A program made the position numbers and the translations under genes. A DNA stretch of 64,000 nt from Flavobacterium sp. HJJ (lineage in GTDB: Bacteria > Bacteroidota > Bacteroidia > Flavobacteriales > Flavobacteriaceae), in the NCBI RefSeq assembly GCF_015351475.1, contig NZ_JADKPR010000004.1:1-64000 (forward strand), written 5' to 3'. Positions 51,416-61,522 of the stretch are shown piece by piece. How positions within the stretch are numbered: the stretch's first letter is position 1; each line of letters starts with the position of its first letter. Under the pieces are notes generated by a model that saw only the letters and a program-made list of their open reading frames with translations, was not told where the DNA came from and searched no databases.

Positions 51416-53533
51416 TTATTTTGGTAATGCTGTAAATCCCATGTTATAAAGTGTAAAAGCCTGAATATCGCAGCTTTCCTGAATAGTTGCAGCCAATGAT
51501 TTTCCTGCTCCGTGCCCTGCGTTAATATCAATTCGGATTAAAACGGGATTAATTCCCGACTGTTTTTCCTGTAACTCGGCAGCAAATTTGAAACTGTGTG
51601 CCGGAACTACCCTATCGTCGTGATCGCCCGTAGTGACCATTGTCGCGGGATACTGAACACCTGATTTAACGTTAGCAACAGGCGAATAATTTTTGATGTA
51701 TTCGAACATTTCTTTACTGTCTGCCGATGTTCCATAATCGAAAGCCCAGCCTGCGCCAGAGGTAAAGGTGTGGTAGCGCAGCATGTCCATCACACCCACG
51801 GCTGGCAAAGCGACTTTCATCAGATCGGGACGCTGTGTCATGGTAGCTCCTACCAATAATCCCCCATTGGACCCGCCTCGAATGGCTAGAAAACTGGAAG
51901 AAGTGTATTTTTTTGCAATAAGAAATTCGGCAGCTGCGATGAAATCATCAAAAACGTTTTGTTTATGCATTTTAGTTCCTGCATCGTGCCATTTTTTCCC
52001 GTATTCCCCGCCTCCGCGAAGGTTGGCAACGGCATAAATTCCGCCGTTTTCCATCCAAACCGCATTGGAAACACTGAAGGCTGGCGTCAAACTAATATTG
52101 AATCCGCCATAACCGTAAAGTATTGTTGGGTTCTTACCATCGAGTTTTATTCCCTTCTTGTGAGTGATTATCATTGGGATTTTTGTACCATCCTTAGAAG
52201 TGTAAAATACCTGTGACGAAACGTAATTTTCGCTTTTAAAATCTACTTTTGGTTTTTCATAAACCGCCGATTTTCCTGATTTTGGTTCGAATGAATAAAT
52301 CGTTCCCGCAGTTACGTAATTAGTAAACGAATAATAAAGTGTTTTTTCTTCTTTTTTACTGCCAAATCCAGAAGCTGTTCCTAAGCCCGGCAACTGAATT
52401 TCGCGTACTAATCTGCCTGAATAATCGTATTGCCTCACAATCGACACGGCATCTTTCATATAATTAGCAAAAATGTAACCAGCTCCCGTCGTTGGTGTCA
52501 AAACATTTTCGGTTTCGGGAATTACGTCTTTCCAGTTTTCGGGTTTTGGACTGCTGAAATCCACACTCACGATGCGTTTGTTAGGAGCGTTCCAATCGGT
52601 TTCTATGAACAATTTACTGCCTTCGGTTTCTATAATACTGCTGTCGCTATTGAAATTATCAACTACTGTTACAATAGGACTGTTAGGCTTGGTCAGATCC
52701 TGAATGTAAAGCTCGTTTCCGTAAGTAGCATTGGATGCTGTGATTACCAGATAATGACCATCCTCGGTAACATAACCGCCCACATAACGGCGTTTTTGGT
52801 CTGCGCCAAAAATAACCTGATCATCTTTTTGCGATGTTCCTAATTTATGATAATATAATTTGTGCTGATCGGTTTTAGCTGACAGTTCACTTCCTTTTGG
52901 CTTGTCGTAACTGGAATAATAAAACCCTTCGTTCCCTTTCCAGGACACACCGCTAAATTTGATATCGACCAGTGTATCTTCCAGTTTTTTGAAACTGAAA
53001 ACATCAATCAGAATTACTTTTCTCCAGTCACTTCCGCCCTCTGAAATGGAATAGGCTGCTTTGGATCCGTCTTCGGAGAAATTTACTCCGCCCAATGATG
53101 TGGTGCCTAATTTGGAAAATGTATTTGGATCCAGGAAGATTTCTTCTTTGCCTTTGGAATCTTTGCGATACAAAACTGATTGATTCTGCAGTCCATTGTT
53201 TTTATAATAATAAATAAAATCCCCTTCTTTAAATGGTGCGCTTATTTTTTCGTAGTTCCAAAGTTTTTCGAGTCTTGATTTCAAAGCCTCTCTAAAAGGA
53301 ATTTTGGACAGATAATCATAAGTAACTTTGTTCTGTTCCTTTACCCAAGCAGCAGTTTCTGCCGATCTGTCGTCTTCAAGCCAGCGGTATGGGTCGCTTA
53401 CTTTGGTGTCAAAATACACATCGACTGTTTCGCCTTTTGCTGTTTTGGGATACGTTATTGGACTTGATTTTTGGGTCTGCCCCAAAGAAGCCATTGAAGT
53501 TGATACAGCCATCAGAAATAGGATTTTTTTCAT
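51416..53533 (-). CDS. Prolyl oligopeptidase (S9A), exported
   Basis: This 705-residue protein has a signal peptide ([19 protein letters not shown]). A seven-bladed propeller covers about residues 75-420, and the hydrolase domain has the catalytic Ser in [11 protein letters not shown] (near 555), Asp in [11 protein letters not shown] (near 637) and His in NAGHGAGKS (near 671). [17 protein letters not shown] is diagnostic for S9A. It cleaves peptides after proline. The signal peptide points to the periplasm. It is monocistronic. Confidence 0.95.
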   Translation of the reverse strand: MKKILFLMAVSTSMASLGQTQKSSPITYPKTAKGETVDVYFDTKVSDPYRWLEDDRSAETAAWVKEQNKVTYDYLSKIPFREALKSRLEKLWNYEKISAPFKEGDFIYYYKNNGLQNQSVLYRKDSKGKEEIFLDPNTFSKLGTTSLGGVNFSEDGSKAAYSISEGGSDWRKVILIDVFSFKKLEDTLVDIKFSGVSWKGNEGFYYSSYDKPKGSELSAKTDQHKLYYHKLGTSQKDDQVIFGADQKRRYVGGYVTEDGHYLVITASNATYGNELYIQDLTKPNSPIVTVVDNFNSDSSIIETEGSKLFIETDWNAPNKRIVSVDFSSPKPENWKDVIPETENVLTPTTGAGYIFANYMKDAVSIVRQYDYSGRLVREIQLPGLGTASGFGSKKEEKTLYYSFTNYVTAGTIYSFEPKSGKSAVYEKPKVDFKSENYVSSQVFYTSKDGTKIPMIITHKKGIKLDGKNPTILYGYGGFNISLTPAFSVSNAVWMENGGIYAVANLRGGGEYGKKWHDAGTKMHKQNVFDDFIAAAEFLIAKKYTSSSFLAIRGGSNGGLLVGATMTQRPDLMKVALPAVGVMDMLRYHTFTSGAGWAFDYGTSADSKEMFEYIKNYSPVANVKSGVQYPATMVTTGDHDDRVVPAHSFKFAAELQEKQSGINPVLIRIDINAGHGAGKSLAATIQESCDIQAFTLYNMGFTALPK

Positions 53534-53721
53534 TTTAAAGTTAGGTTAAGTGCCTAACAAAATAAGGAAAGTTTTTTGAGAAATTAAAGCTAAAAATTCA
53601 TTTTAACTTAATTAAAACCAAAATTCACAAAGAACAACAATGTTTTACTAAAGATATTACAGGTTTTTATTCTTTTGAACTATTAAGAAAATCAAGGAAA
53701 AATCTAGTTTTTAAACATAAA

Positions 53722-53750
53722 AAAAGACCCAAACAATGTTTGAGTCTTTT
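53722..53750 (-). terminator. Terminator of the tRNA-Ala gene
   Basis: The stem AAAAGACTCAAAC / GTTTGGGTCTTTT (one T-G pair) has a 3-nt loop and a T-run on the minus strand. Confidence 0.85.
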
Positions 53751-53751
53751 G

Positions 53752-53825
53752 TGGAGAATATCGGATTCGAACCGACCACCTCTTGCCTGCCAGGCAAGCG
53801 CTCTAGCCAAATGAGCTAATCCCCC
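53752..53825 (-). tRNA. tRNA-Ala (anticodon GGC)
   Basis: On the minus strand the gene begins GGGGGATTAGCTCA and has the anticodon arm CTTGC-CTGGCAG-GCAAG, giving anticodon GGC. The T-arm is TCGGTTCGAATCCGA, and the acceptor 3' side ATTCTCC-A pairs with GGGGGAT including two wobbles. A terminator follows. No CCA is encoded. It is a single tRNA, not part of a cluster. Confidence 0.93.
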
Positions 53826-53953
53826 AGTATGATGGCGCAAATATAACATATAATTATAGCAATATGCAAATTTCAAAAAGACTATTCTTGAAATCCAAAA
53901 ATAATACCATTTTACTTCGGTTACTTTTTTAACTTTACATCAAAATACGGCTT

Positions 53954-54712
53954 ATGCTTGCATCTGATAAAAACGGAACACTTTTAACTTCGATTGAAAA
54001 CAAAATTGCTACAGTGCAGTTTGGGCATCCAGCGAGTAATTCTTTTCCAAGAATTTTACTTGACAGATTGACCAATGAACTTACTTATTTGAGCAGTAAC
54101 GAAGACGTTTCGATAATTGTTTTAAAGAGTGAAGGAACAAGCACTTTTTGTGCAGGAGCTTCTTTTGATGAATTATTGGCGGTAAGCACCCTTGAAGAAG
54201 GAACCCGTTTTTTTTCAGGTTTTGCCAATCTGATTAATGCGATGCGTTCCTGCAAAAAAATAATTATAGGACGCATTCAAGGGAAAGCTGTTGGCGGAGG
54301 CGTTGGTATTATTGCAGCCTGCGATTATGCTTTGGCTAATCTGGAAAGCAGTATTAAATTATCAGAACTGGCTATTGGAATCGGTCCTTTTGTGATTGAA
54401 CCTGCCGTAAGCAGAAAGATAGGAAAAACGGCGATGTCCGAAATGACTTTGGCTGCTCACGAATGGAAAACGGCGACTTGGGCTTTACAAAAAGGTCTAT
54501 ATTCTAAAGTTCTGGAAACAAAAGAAGAACTTGATTTGGAAGTTGATGTTTTCTCCAAAAAACTCGCGGGTTACAATCCTGAAGCGCTTTCTGAAACGAA
54601 AAAAATATTTTGGGAAGGAACAGCACATTGGGACAAATTATTAAAAGAAAGAGCTGCAATTTCCGGCAGATTAGTACTTTCTGATTTTACAAAAAATGCT
54701 TTAATTCAATAA
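53954..54712 (+). CDS. Enoyl-CoA hydratase/isomerase family protein
   Basis: This 252-residue protein has the crotonase core: TVQFGHPASNSFPR, FCAGASFDELLAV (oxyanion-hole region near residue 68) and IGRIQGKAVGGGVGIIAACD (second half of the oxyanion hole near 110). The hydratase Glu at the second position is replaced by a Leu-containing LSELAIGI segment, so it may be an isomerase or hydrolase rather than a true hydratase. It heads a plus-strand run with three hypothetical genes. Confidence 0.86.
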   Translation: MLASDKNGTLLTSIENKIATVQFGHPASNSFPRILLDRLTNELTYLSSNEDVSIIVLKSEGTSTFCAGASFDELLAVSTLEEGTRFFSGFANLINAMRSCKKIIIGRIQGKAVGGGVGIIAACDYALANLESSIKLSELAIGIGPFVIEPAVSRKIGKTAMSEMTLAAHEWKTATWALQKGLYSKVLETKEELDLEVDVFSKKLAGYNPEALSETKKIFWEGTAHWDKLLKERAAISGRLVLSDFTKNALIQ

Positions 54713-54714
54713 AA

Positions 54715-54885
54715 ATGACAGCTGTAATTCTATTGCTTCAGAAAGTAAATATCGAAGAAAAGATTAAAAATGCTCCAGATTCCGGCTATCAGATAGGCGT
54801 TCTTATTGGCTCATATCTGCCGTTTGTCGTATTGGTTTTATTGGCTTATTGGACTTATCATCGGGCCAAAAACAGAAAAGAGTAA
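54715..54885 (+). CDS. 56-residue single-pass membrane protein
   Basis: The ORF runs from ATG 54715 to TAA 54885. It has a polar N-terminal region (LLLQKVNIEEKIKNAPDSGY), one transmembrane helix (GVLIGSYLPFVVLVLLAYW) and a basic tail THRAKNRKE-like end, so the C-terminus is cytoplasmic. It follows the crotonase gene by 2 bp, so it is probably translated in the same operon. No family is recognised. Confidence 0.65.
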   Translation: MTAVILLLQKVNIEEKIKNAPDSGYQIGVLIGSYLPFVVLVLLAYWTYHRAKNRKE

Positions 54886-54907
54886 TTCATTTCAAACCGC
54901 TTCTCTT

Positions 54908-55912
54908 TTGAAAAAAACAATTCTTTTTGGCATAATCTTCTGTTTCTTTATTTCCTGCCGGCAACAGGAACAGCCAGCGGTTTCTTTTTATTATTGGAAA
55001 ACTATTTTCAGGCTTTCGCCAAAGGAAAAAAGTACACTGACTGAAAATCAGGTCAGAAGACTGTATATCCGATATTTTGATATTGATTTGATCGGACAAA
55101 GCCGAAAACCGTTTCCTAGAACTCCAATTCGTTTTGAGGATTCAGCTTCAGGTTTTGAAATTATTCCAGTGGTTTACATCAAAAATAAGGTGATGCTGGA
55201 CAAGAATTTAAACGTGATTGATTTGGCTCAAAAAACAGACAGTTTCATAAAACAGATTAATTCCAAAAATAATATTTCAGTTCAGGAAATCCAGATTGAC
55301 TGCGACTGGACCCTGGAAAGCAAAGACAATTATTTAAGTTTTATAGAAGCTTTCAAAAAAATTTCCAATAAAAAACTCTCAGCCACCATACGCTTACATC
55401 AGATAAAATATTTCGAAAAAACAAAAATACCAAACGTGGACCGAGGCGTTTTGATGTATTACAATATGGGTAAAATTGCCTCTGATTCACTGAATTCGAT
55501 CTACGACAGAAACATAGCCAAACGCTATTTATCAAGTCTGCAAAATTATCCATTGCCAATAAACATTGCACTGCCAATTTATTCTTGGGGAATTCACATT
55601 CGGGACGGAAAAATAATTGGTCTCAGAAACAAAATTGATGTCGATAAATTAAAAAATAACAATAGTTTTGTTCTTACAAAAGAGAATTGGTTTACCGTAA
55701 AAAAATCCGCTTTTGCAGAAGGTGTTTTTTACAAGGAAAACGACCAGTTAAAAATAGAATCCATATCCAAAGATGATCTGTTTGAAATAGCAGATGATCT
55801 TGAAGAAAATACAATTCAAAATCCGAAGGAAATAATCTTTTATGATTTAGACGAATTCAATTTAAAAAACTATGATACAGCCATTTTTAAAAAAATTACT
55901 AGTTGCTTTTAG
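54908..55912 (+). CDS. Lipoprotein with TIM-barrel-like (DUF3142-like) domain, probable TTG start
   Basis: From TTG 54908 the protein has 334 residues and a lipobox (FFISC, Cys17). The reading frame also extends to an ATG at 54806, but that part overlaps the 56-residue gene. The segment VQEIQIDCDWTLESKDNYLS and the following RLHQIKYFEKTKIPNVDRGV resemble the core of DUF3142-type TIM-barrel proteins with a conserved Asp-x-Asp. Enzyme activity is unproven. The next gene overlaps its end by 41 bp. Confidence 0.6.
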   Translation: MKKTILFGIIFCFFISCRQQEQPAVSFYYWKTIFRLSPKEKSTLTENQVRRLYIRYFDIDLIGQSRKPFPRTPIRFEDSASGFEIIPVVYIKNKVMLDKNLNVIDLAQKTDSFIKQINSKNNISVQEIQIDCDWTLESKDNYLSFIEAFKKISNKKLSATIRLHQIKYFEKTKIPNVDRGVLMYYNMGKIASDSLNSIYDRNIAKRYLSSLQNYPLPINIALPIYSWGIHIRDGKIIGLRNKIDVDKLKNNNSFVLTKENWFTVKKSAFAEGVFYKENDQLKIESISKDDLFEIADDLEENTIQNPKEIIFYDLDEFNLKNYDTAIFKKITSCF

Positions 55913-58133
55913 CGCTCTGACACTTTTAGTTTACGGAACTATTTATGCCTGTTCGGATGGTGATTGGGGCTGGTCGTTTGACTCCAATTTCACTCCCGAA
56001 GCTTTTGTGGATAAGTCCTATTCTCCTTTGTTTTTATCTTCCGATGTCTTTTACGGAATAGGTTTCGATACCGAACATCTTACCAGATTTAACAGCGAAA
56101 ATATCAAAGACTGGTCAGCATATCTGGAAGACCGAATCAACGAAAAAGACTTAACCTTTTTCCTGACCGATTCCAGCAGTGCCGATGTTTCCAATTTATA
56201 TATGTATTACAAAAAAGGAAAGCCGAATAAAACATCTGAAAAATGGAGCAAAAAAATAAAGTTAGATGATGCCAAAACCAAGGATTTTCTATTCTTTTTA
56301 AATGATGCCCAAACAGTTGAAACTTATTCTACTCAGCGATTCGATTCGTGGAGTTATGACGAGACTATAAAAAACCAAGTCATATCCGATCCCAGATGGA
56401 TCAAAACATTGGAACAGAAATACAGCGACTCCAAAGATCCTTTTATAAAAAACAGATATTGGTTTTTGACTATAAAAGCAGATTTTTACAGCGACAAACC
56501 GGCAAATGGAATTACTTTCTTTAACCAGACTGAAAAATCCACACCAAAAAACACTTTGTATTACAGAGCATTAGCCTATTTGGCCGGAATTGAATACAGG
56601 CAGAAAAATTATGCCAAATCCAATTATCTATACAGCAAAGTATTCGACAAATGTCCTGCAATGCGTGTGGTTTCGGCCTATTGTTTTCATCCTAAGGAGG
56701 AAAAAGACTGGAAACAATCGCTGTCTATGACCAAAAACGATGAAGAAAAAGCCGCTCTTTGGGCGATTCAAGGTTATTATAATGACGAAGAAAAAGCCAT
56801 TGCCGAAATCTATAAACTACAGCCAAAAAGTCTGCATATCGATTATTTATTGACCCGATTAATCAACAATCAGGAAAACAAAATAGATAAATCTTTCAAA
56901 GACAAAACCGTTCTTGAAAACAAAAAAAGAACTAAAGACAGCATACGCAAATCGACTATTGATTTGGTTACCAAAATTGCACAGTCCAACAAAACTTCAC
57001 AGCCCTATTTATGGAATATTGCTGCTGGTTACCTAGAAACTCTAAATGGAGATTTCAAACAAGCCGACAAAGATTTTGATGATGCCGAAAACAAAATGCC
57101 AAAAACACCTTTAGCAATCAGTCAGATCCGCTTATTGCGATTAGTAAATAATCTCAGCAAAATAGACAAGTTAACTCCCGAAAACGAAAAAACAATCCTT
57201 GCCGATCTGTCTTGGTTATATTTAGAACTGCCCAAAAACCCAATAGATAATTTCAGGTATGAAAATGCTGCGGCTTGGAGCCAAAACTATTTGGCTGCAT
57301 TATACCGCGCACAAAAAAATACGGTAATGGCAGAAATTTTCAACCATGATTCTGGTTTTTATGATAATGAAAAACAGCTGCTCGATATGAAGGCTTTTTT
57401 GTCAAAAACCAACAAAACCGAAATCGAAAAAATTGGTGTTTCTATCTATTCCTTAAAACTGGATGACATCAACTATTTTCAAGCGGTAAAAGCCACTTTC
57501 AATAACAAAATTCCTGAGGCTATCGCTTTCATGAAACAATCGGATAAGCTGCAAAACACAGTTTTTTATGGCAATCCATTCCTCGGAAACATCAAAGACT
57601 GTCATGACTGCGACCATCAAGCGCCGCAGAAAAAGAAATACACCATGCTTGATTTTCTTATGATTATTCAAAAATTACAAGATAATATTGACAAACAAAC
57701 CGATGTCTATAGCAACAGTGGTATACTCGGAAATGCTTTTTACAACATTACGCATTTTGGCAACGGACGTATATTCTATGAAGGAAATATTGCAGGATAC
57801 GGTTCAACCCCTGATTTTTTCAGAGAGCCAATTATGAAAATGATTACCGACTGTTCTTTGGCGAAAGCCTACTATCAAAAAGCATTTGCATCGTCCAAAA
57901 ACAACGAACAAAAAGCCAAAACTCAATATATGATTGCCAAATGCGAACGCAACGATTATTATAACAAAAAATACTATTCGCTTAATTTGTCAACTTGGGA
58001 TATTCAGGACGACAAGACTAATTTTATCGCTTGGCAGGGTTTCAAAAATCTGAAAGCTAATTATTCAAAAACCAAATATTATAAAGAAATCATCAACGAA
58101 TGCGGGTATTTCAGAACCTATGTTCAGAAATAA
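55872..58133 (+). CDS. Large exported protein of unknown function, probably TPR-like
   Basis: This 753-residue protein has a hydrophobic signal segment (FLKKLLVAFSALTLLVYGTI) followed by Cys in YACSDGDWGW. The rest is long and mostly helical, with patterns such as ALAYLAGIEYRQKNYAKSNY, AAGYLETLNGDFKQADKDF and SLAKAYYQKAFASSKNNEQK that look like degenerate tetratricopeptide repeats. I do not recognise the family. Its start overlaps the upstream lipoprotein gene by 41 bp, so the two are coupled and probably act together at the cell surface. Confidence 0.65.
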   Translation: MIQPFLKKLLVAFSALTLLVYGTIYACSDGDWGWSFDSNFTPEAFVDKSYSPLFLSSDVFYGIGFDTEHLTRFNSENIKDWSAYLEDRINEKDLTFFLTDSSSADVSNLYMYYKKGKPNKTSEKWSKKIKLDDAKTKDFLFFLNDAQTVETYSTQRFDSWSYDETIKNQVISDPRWIKTLEQKYSDSKDPFIKNRYWFLTIKADFYSDKPANGITFFNQTEKSTPKNTLYYRALAYLAGIEYRQKNYAKSNYLYSKVFDKCPAMRVVSAYCFHPKEEKDWKQSLSMTKNDEEKAALWAIQGYYNDEEKAIAEIYKLQPKSLHIDYLLTRLINNQENKIDKSFKDKTVLENKKRTKDSIRKSTIDLVTKIAQSNKTSQPYLWNIAAGYLETLNGDFKQADKDFDDAENKMPKTPLAISQIRLLRLVNNLSKIDKLTPENEKTILADLSWLYLELPKNPIDNFRYENAAAWSQNYLAALYRAQKNTVMAEIFNHDSGFYDNEKQLLDMKAFLSKTNKTEIEKIGVSIYSLKLDDINYFQAVKATFNNKIPEAIAFMKQSDKLQNTVFYGNPFLGNIKDCHDCDHQAPQKKKYTMLDFLMIIQKLQDNIDKQTDVYSNSGILGNAFYNITHFGNGRIFYEGNIAGYGSTPDFFREPIMKMITDCSLAKAYYQKAFASSKNNEQKAKTQYMIAKCERNDYYNKKYYSLNLSTWDIQDDKTNFIAWQGFKNLKANYSKTKYYKEIINECGYFRTYVQK

Positions 58134-58180
58134 TTTTAGAATTGGGACTGTCAACAATTTGTCCTAATCAGATCTTGGAG

Positions 58181-58252
58181 ACCTGTTAGGTATGAATTTA
58201 TTAACATCTCGGGATAAATAAAATACCTAACAGGTTGAAAAAACCTGTTAGG
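58181..58252. repeat. Palindromic repeats ACCTGTTAGG with hairpin
   Basis: ACCTGTTAGGTA (58181-58192) and its complement (58224-58235) frame a further hairpin CCTAACAGGTT-GAAAA-AACCTGTTAGG (58226-58252). It lies between convergent genes and may terminate both. The three copies allow alternative pairing. Confidence 0.65.
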
Positions 58253-58262
58253 ATAAACGAAA

Positions 58263-58946
58263 TCAGGAATGTGCCATCGCCATACAAACAATGCTAATCT
58301 TGGCTCCAGGAATTTTTAATAACGCTTTCGAACAGGCCTCAAGAGTGGCTCCGGTGGTCAAAACATCATCAATTAAAAGATAATGTTTATTAGCATCTTT
58401 TTCTGAAAAAGTAACATCAAAAATAGTTTCAATCCCTTCAGTTCTTCCCAAAAAACTTTTCTTTGATTGCGTTTTAGAATATACTTTCCGCTTTAAAATG
58501 GAATCATTCAGCGGAATTTTAAAATTTTCGGACAAAGCCATCCCAAAATTCGTAACCTGATTATAACCCCGTTCTTTCATTCTCTTTTTATGCAATGGCA
58601 CAGGAATAATAGCATCTACATTATTCATTATAGAATTGTCTTTCAAATCGGATGCGTACCATTCGCCCAAAAAAGTACCAATTTCTTCATGACCTTTGTA
58701 TTTCAAACCGTGAATCATTTCCTGAACCATTCCTTTTTTATGAAAAAATAAAAATGCTGAAACATGTTCGACCGCTACCCTGCCATAAAACTTTTTAAAA
58801 GACTCATTTTCAGGATTTAAATGATGATTCGTTACGGGCAGTTCATGCCTGCAGGACGTACAGATTATGTATTCGTTACCGCCTATAAATGATTTACAGC
58901 CAGCACAAACCTTTGGGAAAAACAAATTTATCAGGGAATTAAACAT
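58263..58946 (-). CDS. ComF family protein (phosphoribosyltransferase-like)
   Basis: This 227-residue protein has an N-terminal four-Cys zinc-finger motif (CAGCKSFIGGNEYIICTSC) and a C-terminal PRPP-binding loop, YLLIDDVLTTGATLEACS, near residue 187. RGYNQVTNFGMALSENFK is typical of ComF/GntX proteins, which are linked to DNA uptake in competent bacteria. The name comF is used only in a family sense. It is divergent from glyS with a 96-bp spacer. Confidence 0.9.
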   Translation of the reverse strand: MFNSLINLFFPKVCAGCKSFIGGNEYIICTSCRHELPVTNHHLNPENESFKKFYGRVAVEHVSAFLFFHKKGMVQEMIHGLKYKGHEEIGTFLGEWYASDLKDNSIMNNVDAIIPVPLHKKRMKERGYNQVTNFGMALSENFKIPLNDSILKRKVYSKTQSKKSFLGRTEGIETIFDVTFSEKDANKHYLLIDDVLTTGATLEACSKALLKIPGAKISIVCMAMAHS

Positions 58947-59028
58947 AAAAAAATTGATTTATCCATAAAAATAAGAAAACCTCCTCTTCAAACTTCATTT
59001 TTTTTCTTTTTTTAATTTCCCTTTTTAT

Positions 59029-59036
59029 ATTTTTGC
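59029..59036 (+). promoter_or_regulatory. -7 promoter element of glyS, close to the start codon
   Basis: TATTTTTG ends 6 bp before the ATG at 59043, so the mRNA would have little or no leader. No TTG is visible at the -33 distance. Confidence 0.5.
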
Positions 59037-59042
59037 ACCACT

Positions 59043-60581
59043 ATGGCAAAACAAGAAGATTTATTTAAGAATGTAGTTTCGCATGCAAAAGAATACGGAT
59101 TTATTTTTCCGTCAAGCGAAGTGTACGATGGTTTAAGTGCAGTATATGACTACGCACAAAACGGAGTAGAATTAAAAAAGAACATACGCGAATATTGGTG
59201 GAAGTCGATGGTTCAAATGAATGAGAACATCGTAGGACTGGACGCGGCTATATTGATGCATCCAACAACTTGGAAGGCATCTGGTCACGTGGACGCTTTC
59301 AATGACCCATTGATAGACAACAAAGATTCTAAAAAAAGATATAGAGCTGATACTTTAGTCGAAGATTATGCTGAAAAGTTAAATCAGAAGGCTGTAAAAG
59401 AAATTGAAAAAGCAAAGGCTCGTTTTGGAGACGCTTTCAATGAGCAGGAATTTATTACCACAAATGCACGTGTTGTAGAATATCTTTCTAAGAAAAAAGA
59501 AATTCTGGAAAGACTTGCAAAAGGTATGAGCGAAGATTTACAGGATGTAAAAGCTTTAATCGAAGAATTAGAAATCGCTGATCCTGAAACTGGTTCAAGA
59601 AACTGGACTGATGTAAAGCAATTCAACTTGATGTTCGGAACCAAATTAGGAGCTTCCGCAGATTCTGCAATGGATCTGTATTTACGTCCGGAAACGGCTC
59701 AGGGGATTTTTGTAAACTTCTTGAATGTACAGAAATCAGGAAGAATGAAAGTTCCTTTTGGAATTGCACAGACTGGAAAAGCGTTCAGAAACGAAATCGT
59801 AGCGAGACAGTTCATCTTCCGTATGCGTGAGTTTGAACAAATGGAAATGCAGTTTTTTGTGCGTCCAGGCGAAGAAATGCAATGGTACGAGCACTGGAAA
59901 ACCACTCGTTTGAACTGGCATTTATCCCTAGGTTTAGGAAAAGAAAACTATCGTTTTCATGATCACGAAAAATTAGCGCACTATGCAAACGCTGCAGCAG
60001 ATATTGAATTTAATTTTCCTTTTGGTTTCAAAGAATTAGAGGGTATTCACTCTCGTACAGATTTTGACTTAAAAGCGCACGAACAATATTCAGGAAGAAA
60101 ACTTCAGTATTTTGACCCTGAACTGAATGAAAACTATGTTCCTTATGTAGTGGAAACTTCGGTAGGACTGGACAGAATGTTCTTGGCGATTTTCTCTACT
60201 TCATTAAAAGAAGAAACATTGGAAGACGGTTCGACTAGAACAGTTTTAAAATTACCAGCAGTTTTAGCTCCAACAAAAGCAGCTGTCTTGCCATTAATTA
60301 AAAGAGACGGATTACCTGAAATTTCCAAAAAAATCATCGATGATTTAAAATGGGATTTCAATGTGTCTTATGATGAAAAAGATGCTGTAGGGAGACGTTA
60401 CAGAAGACAAGATGCTTTAGGAACTCCTTTCTGTATCACAGTAGATCACCAGACTATCGAAGATCAGACTGTTACTATCCGCCATAGAGATACAATGAAA
60501 CAAGACCGCGTAGCGATCTCTGAATTAAAATCAATTATCGAAAATGAAGTTTCGATGAAAAACTGGTTAATGAAAATGTAA
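59043..60581 (+). CDS. glyS: Glycyl-tRNA synthetase (dimeric type)
   Basis: This 512-residue class II synthetase charges tRNA-Gly. It is the single-chain alpha2 type, not the alpha2beta2 type. It has motif 2 in PFGIAQTGKAFRNEIVARQF near residue 240, SSEVYDGLSAVYDYAQNGVE at the N-terminus, YVPYVVETSVGLDRMFLAIF (motif 3 region near 368), and a C-terminal anticodon-binding domain starting about 405 (LKLPAVLAPTKAAVLPL). Confidence 0.97.
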   Translation: MAKQEDLFKNVVSHAKEYGFIFPSSEVYDGLSAVYDYAQNGVELKKNIREYWWKSMVQMNENIVGLDAAILMHPTTWKASGHVDAFNDPLIDNKDSKKRYRADTLVEDYAEKLNQKAVKEIEKAKARFGDAFNEQEFITTNARVVEYLSKKKEILERLAKGMSEDLQDVKALIEELEIADPETGSRNWTDVKQFNLMFGTKLGASADSAMDLYLRPETAQGIFVNFLNVQKSGRMKVPFGIAQTGKAFRNEIVARQFIFRMREFEQMEMQFFVRPGEEMQWYEHWKTTRLNWHLSLGLGKENYRFHDHEKLAHYANAAADIEFNFPFGFKELEGIHSRTDFDLKAHEQYSGRKLQYFDPELNENYVPYVVETSVGLDRMFLAIFSTSLKEETLEDGSTRTVLKLPAVLAPTKAAVLPLIKRDGLPEISKKIIDDLKWDFNVSYDEKDAVGRRYRRQDALGTPFCITVDHQTIEDQTVTIRHRDTMKQDRVAISELKSIIENEVSMKNWLMKM

Positions 60582-60602
60582 TCACATCAAATCAGGATAA
60601 AA

Positions 60603-60630
60603 AAAATGCTTCTCAATCGAGAAGCATTTT
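60603..60630 (+). terminator. Terminator after glyS
   Basis: A perfect 12-bp stem (AAAATGCTTCTC / GAGAAGCATTTT) with a 4-nt loop. Confidence 0.9.
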
Positions 60631-60637
60631 TTTATAA

Positions 60638-61207
60638 TTAAAATCGGTATCCCATAGAAAAACTGTCGAGTCCTACTATCTGATAATCATCTTCATAATA
60701 ATCATTATTAGTATCGTTTGAACTATTAAATAAATTTCTTCCAACACCGCCGTTTAGTTCAAATACAAAACCTTTTTTAGTCACCCATTTACCGCCTAAA
60801 CCAAATCCTAGAGCAAAATCAGTAACTACCTTATCTGGGAAGCTCATCGTAGACACTCCTGTGCTAAAATCGTACACATTATAACCTTCCATCTCATAAG
60901 CATTAAGTATCCCAAATCCTTCAACAAAAAATCCTGATGCAGGTTTTTTTCCAAAATAAAATCGATAATAAGGCACAGCACTAAACTTAACATCGATATC
61001 CTTATCAAAACGTGGAAATAAAGCTAATCCCAATCCGGACTCATCATTCAGCAATCGCTCATAAGTAACCTCAAATGCACCTGCAATTAACTTACTGCAT
61101 TAATTTTTTATTTCATTTCTATTAGTAGAAGAAACTGGTTCTTTCTCCTGACTGTAACCACAGAAACTTATTGTCAAAAACAGCAAAATTAAAATCTTAG
61201 TATTCAT
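60638..61207 (-). pseudogene. Outer-membrane beta-barrel protein (DUF3575-like), disrupted near the N-terminus
   Basis: The frame starts with a signal peptide (MNTKILILLFLTISFCGYS) at 61207 and reaches an in-frame TAA at 61102-61100. It then resumes in the same frame with KLIAGAFEVTYERLLN, a short beta-barrel and a typical FSMGYRF end. Shifting one base between about 61090 and 61110 would give EIKINAV-KLIAG, the normal layout of the family. The sequence therefore shows two compensating single-base indels. The longest intact ORF (61054-60638) lacks the signal peptide. It may be a pseudogene or result from sequence error in the A-run. Confidence 0.75.
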
Positions 61208-61514
61208 ATGTCGCTTTTATTAATGATTGTTAGTAAATTTTATATCTTAATTTCACCACAGTCTTTTGCAATAAACATTTTTTGTCAAAATCGCTTTTTG
61301 CTCATTAAAATTCCAAAAAAGACTAACTGCTCTTTTTTTAATTTAAAAATTCCTACAAAGAAGATTGATTATTTAATAAAAAACAAACAAATTTAAAAAT
61401 AAATTAAACTAAGACAATTTAAGAACAGCACTTACAAAAACCTACATACTTAATTAACAGATATATAGATAAAATATTTATACTATTTTGAACCAAATTA
61501 TAATAAAAAAATCA

Positions 61515-61522
61515 TAACTTTG
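61515..61522 (+). promoter_or_regulatory. Candidate -7 element for the LytTR gene
   Basis: TAACTTTG fits TAnnTTTG, with a TTG 24 bp further upstream (61488-61490). It lies about 130 bp before the start, in an otherwise featureless AT-rich gap (61208-61654). Confidence 0.4.

Noticed and set aside
53667-53876. 69-residue minus-strand ORF
   Set aside because: It runs through tRNA-Ala and its terminator and is not a gene.
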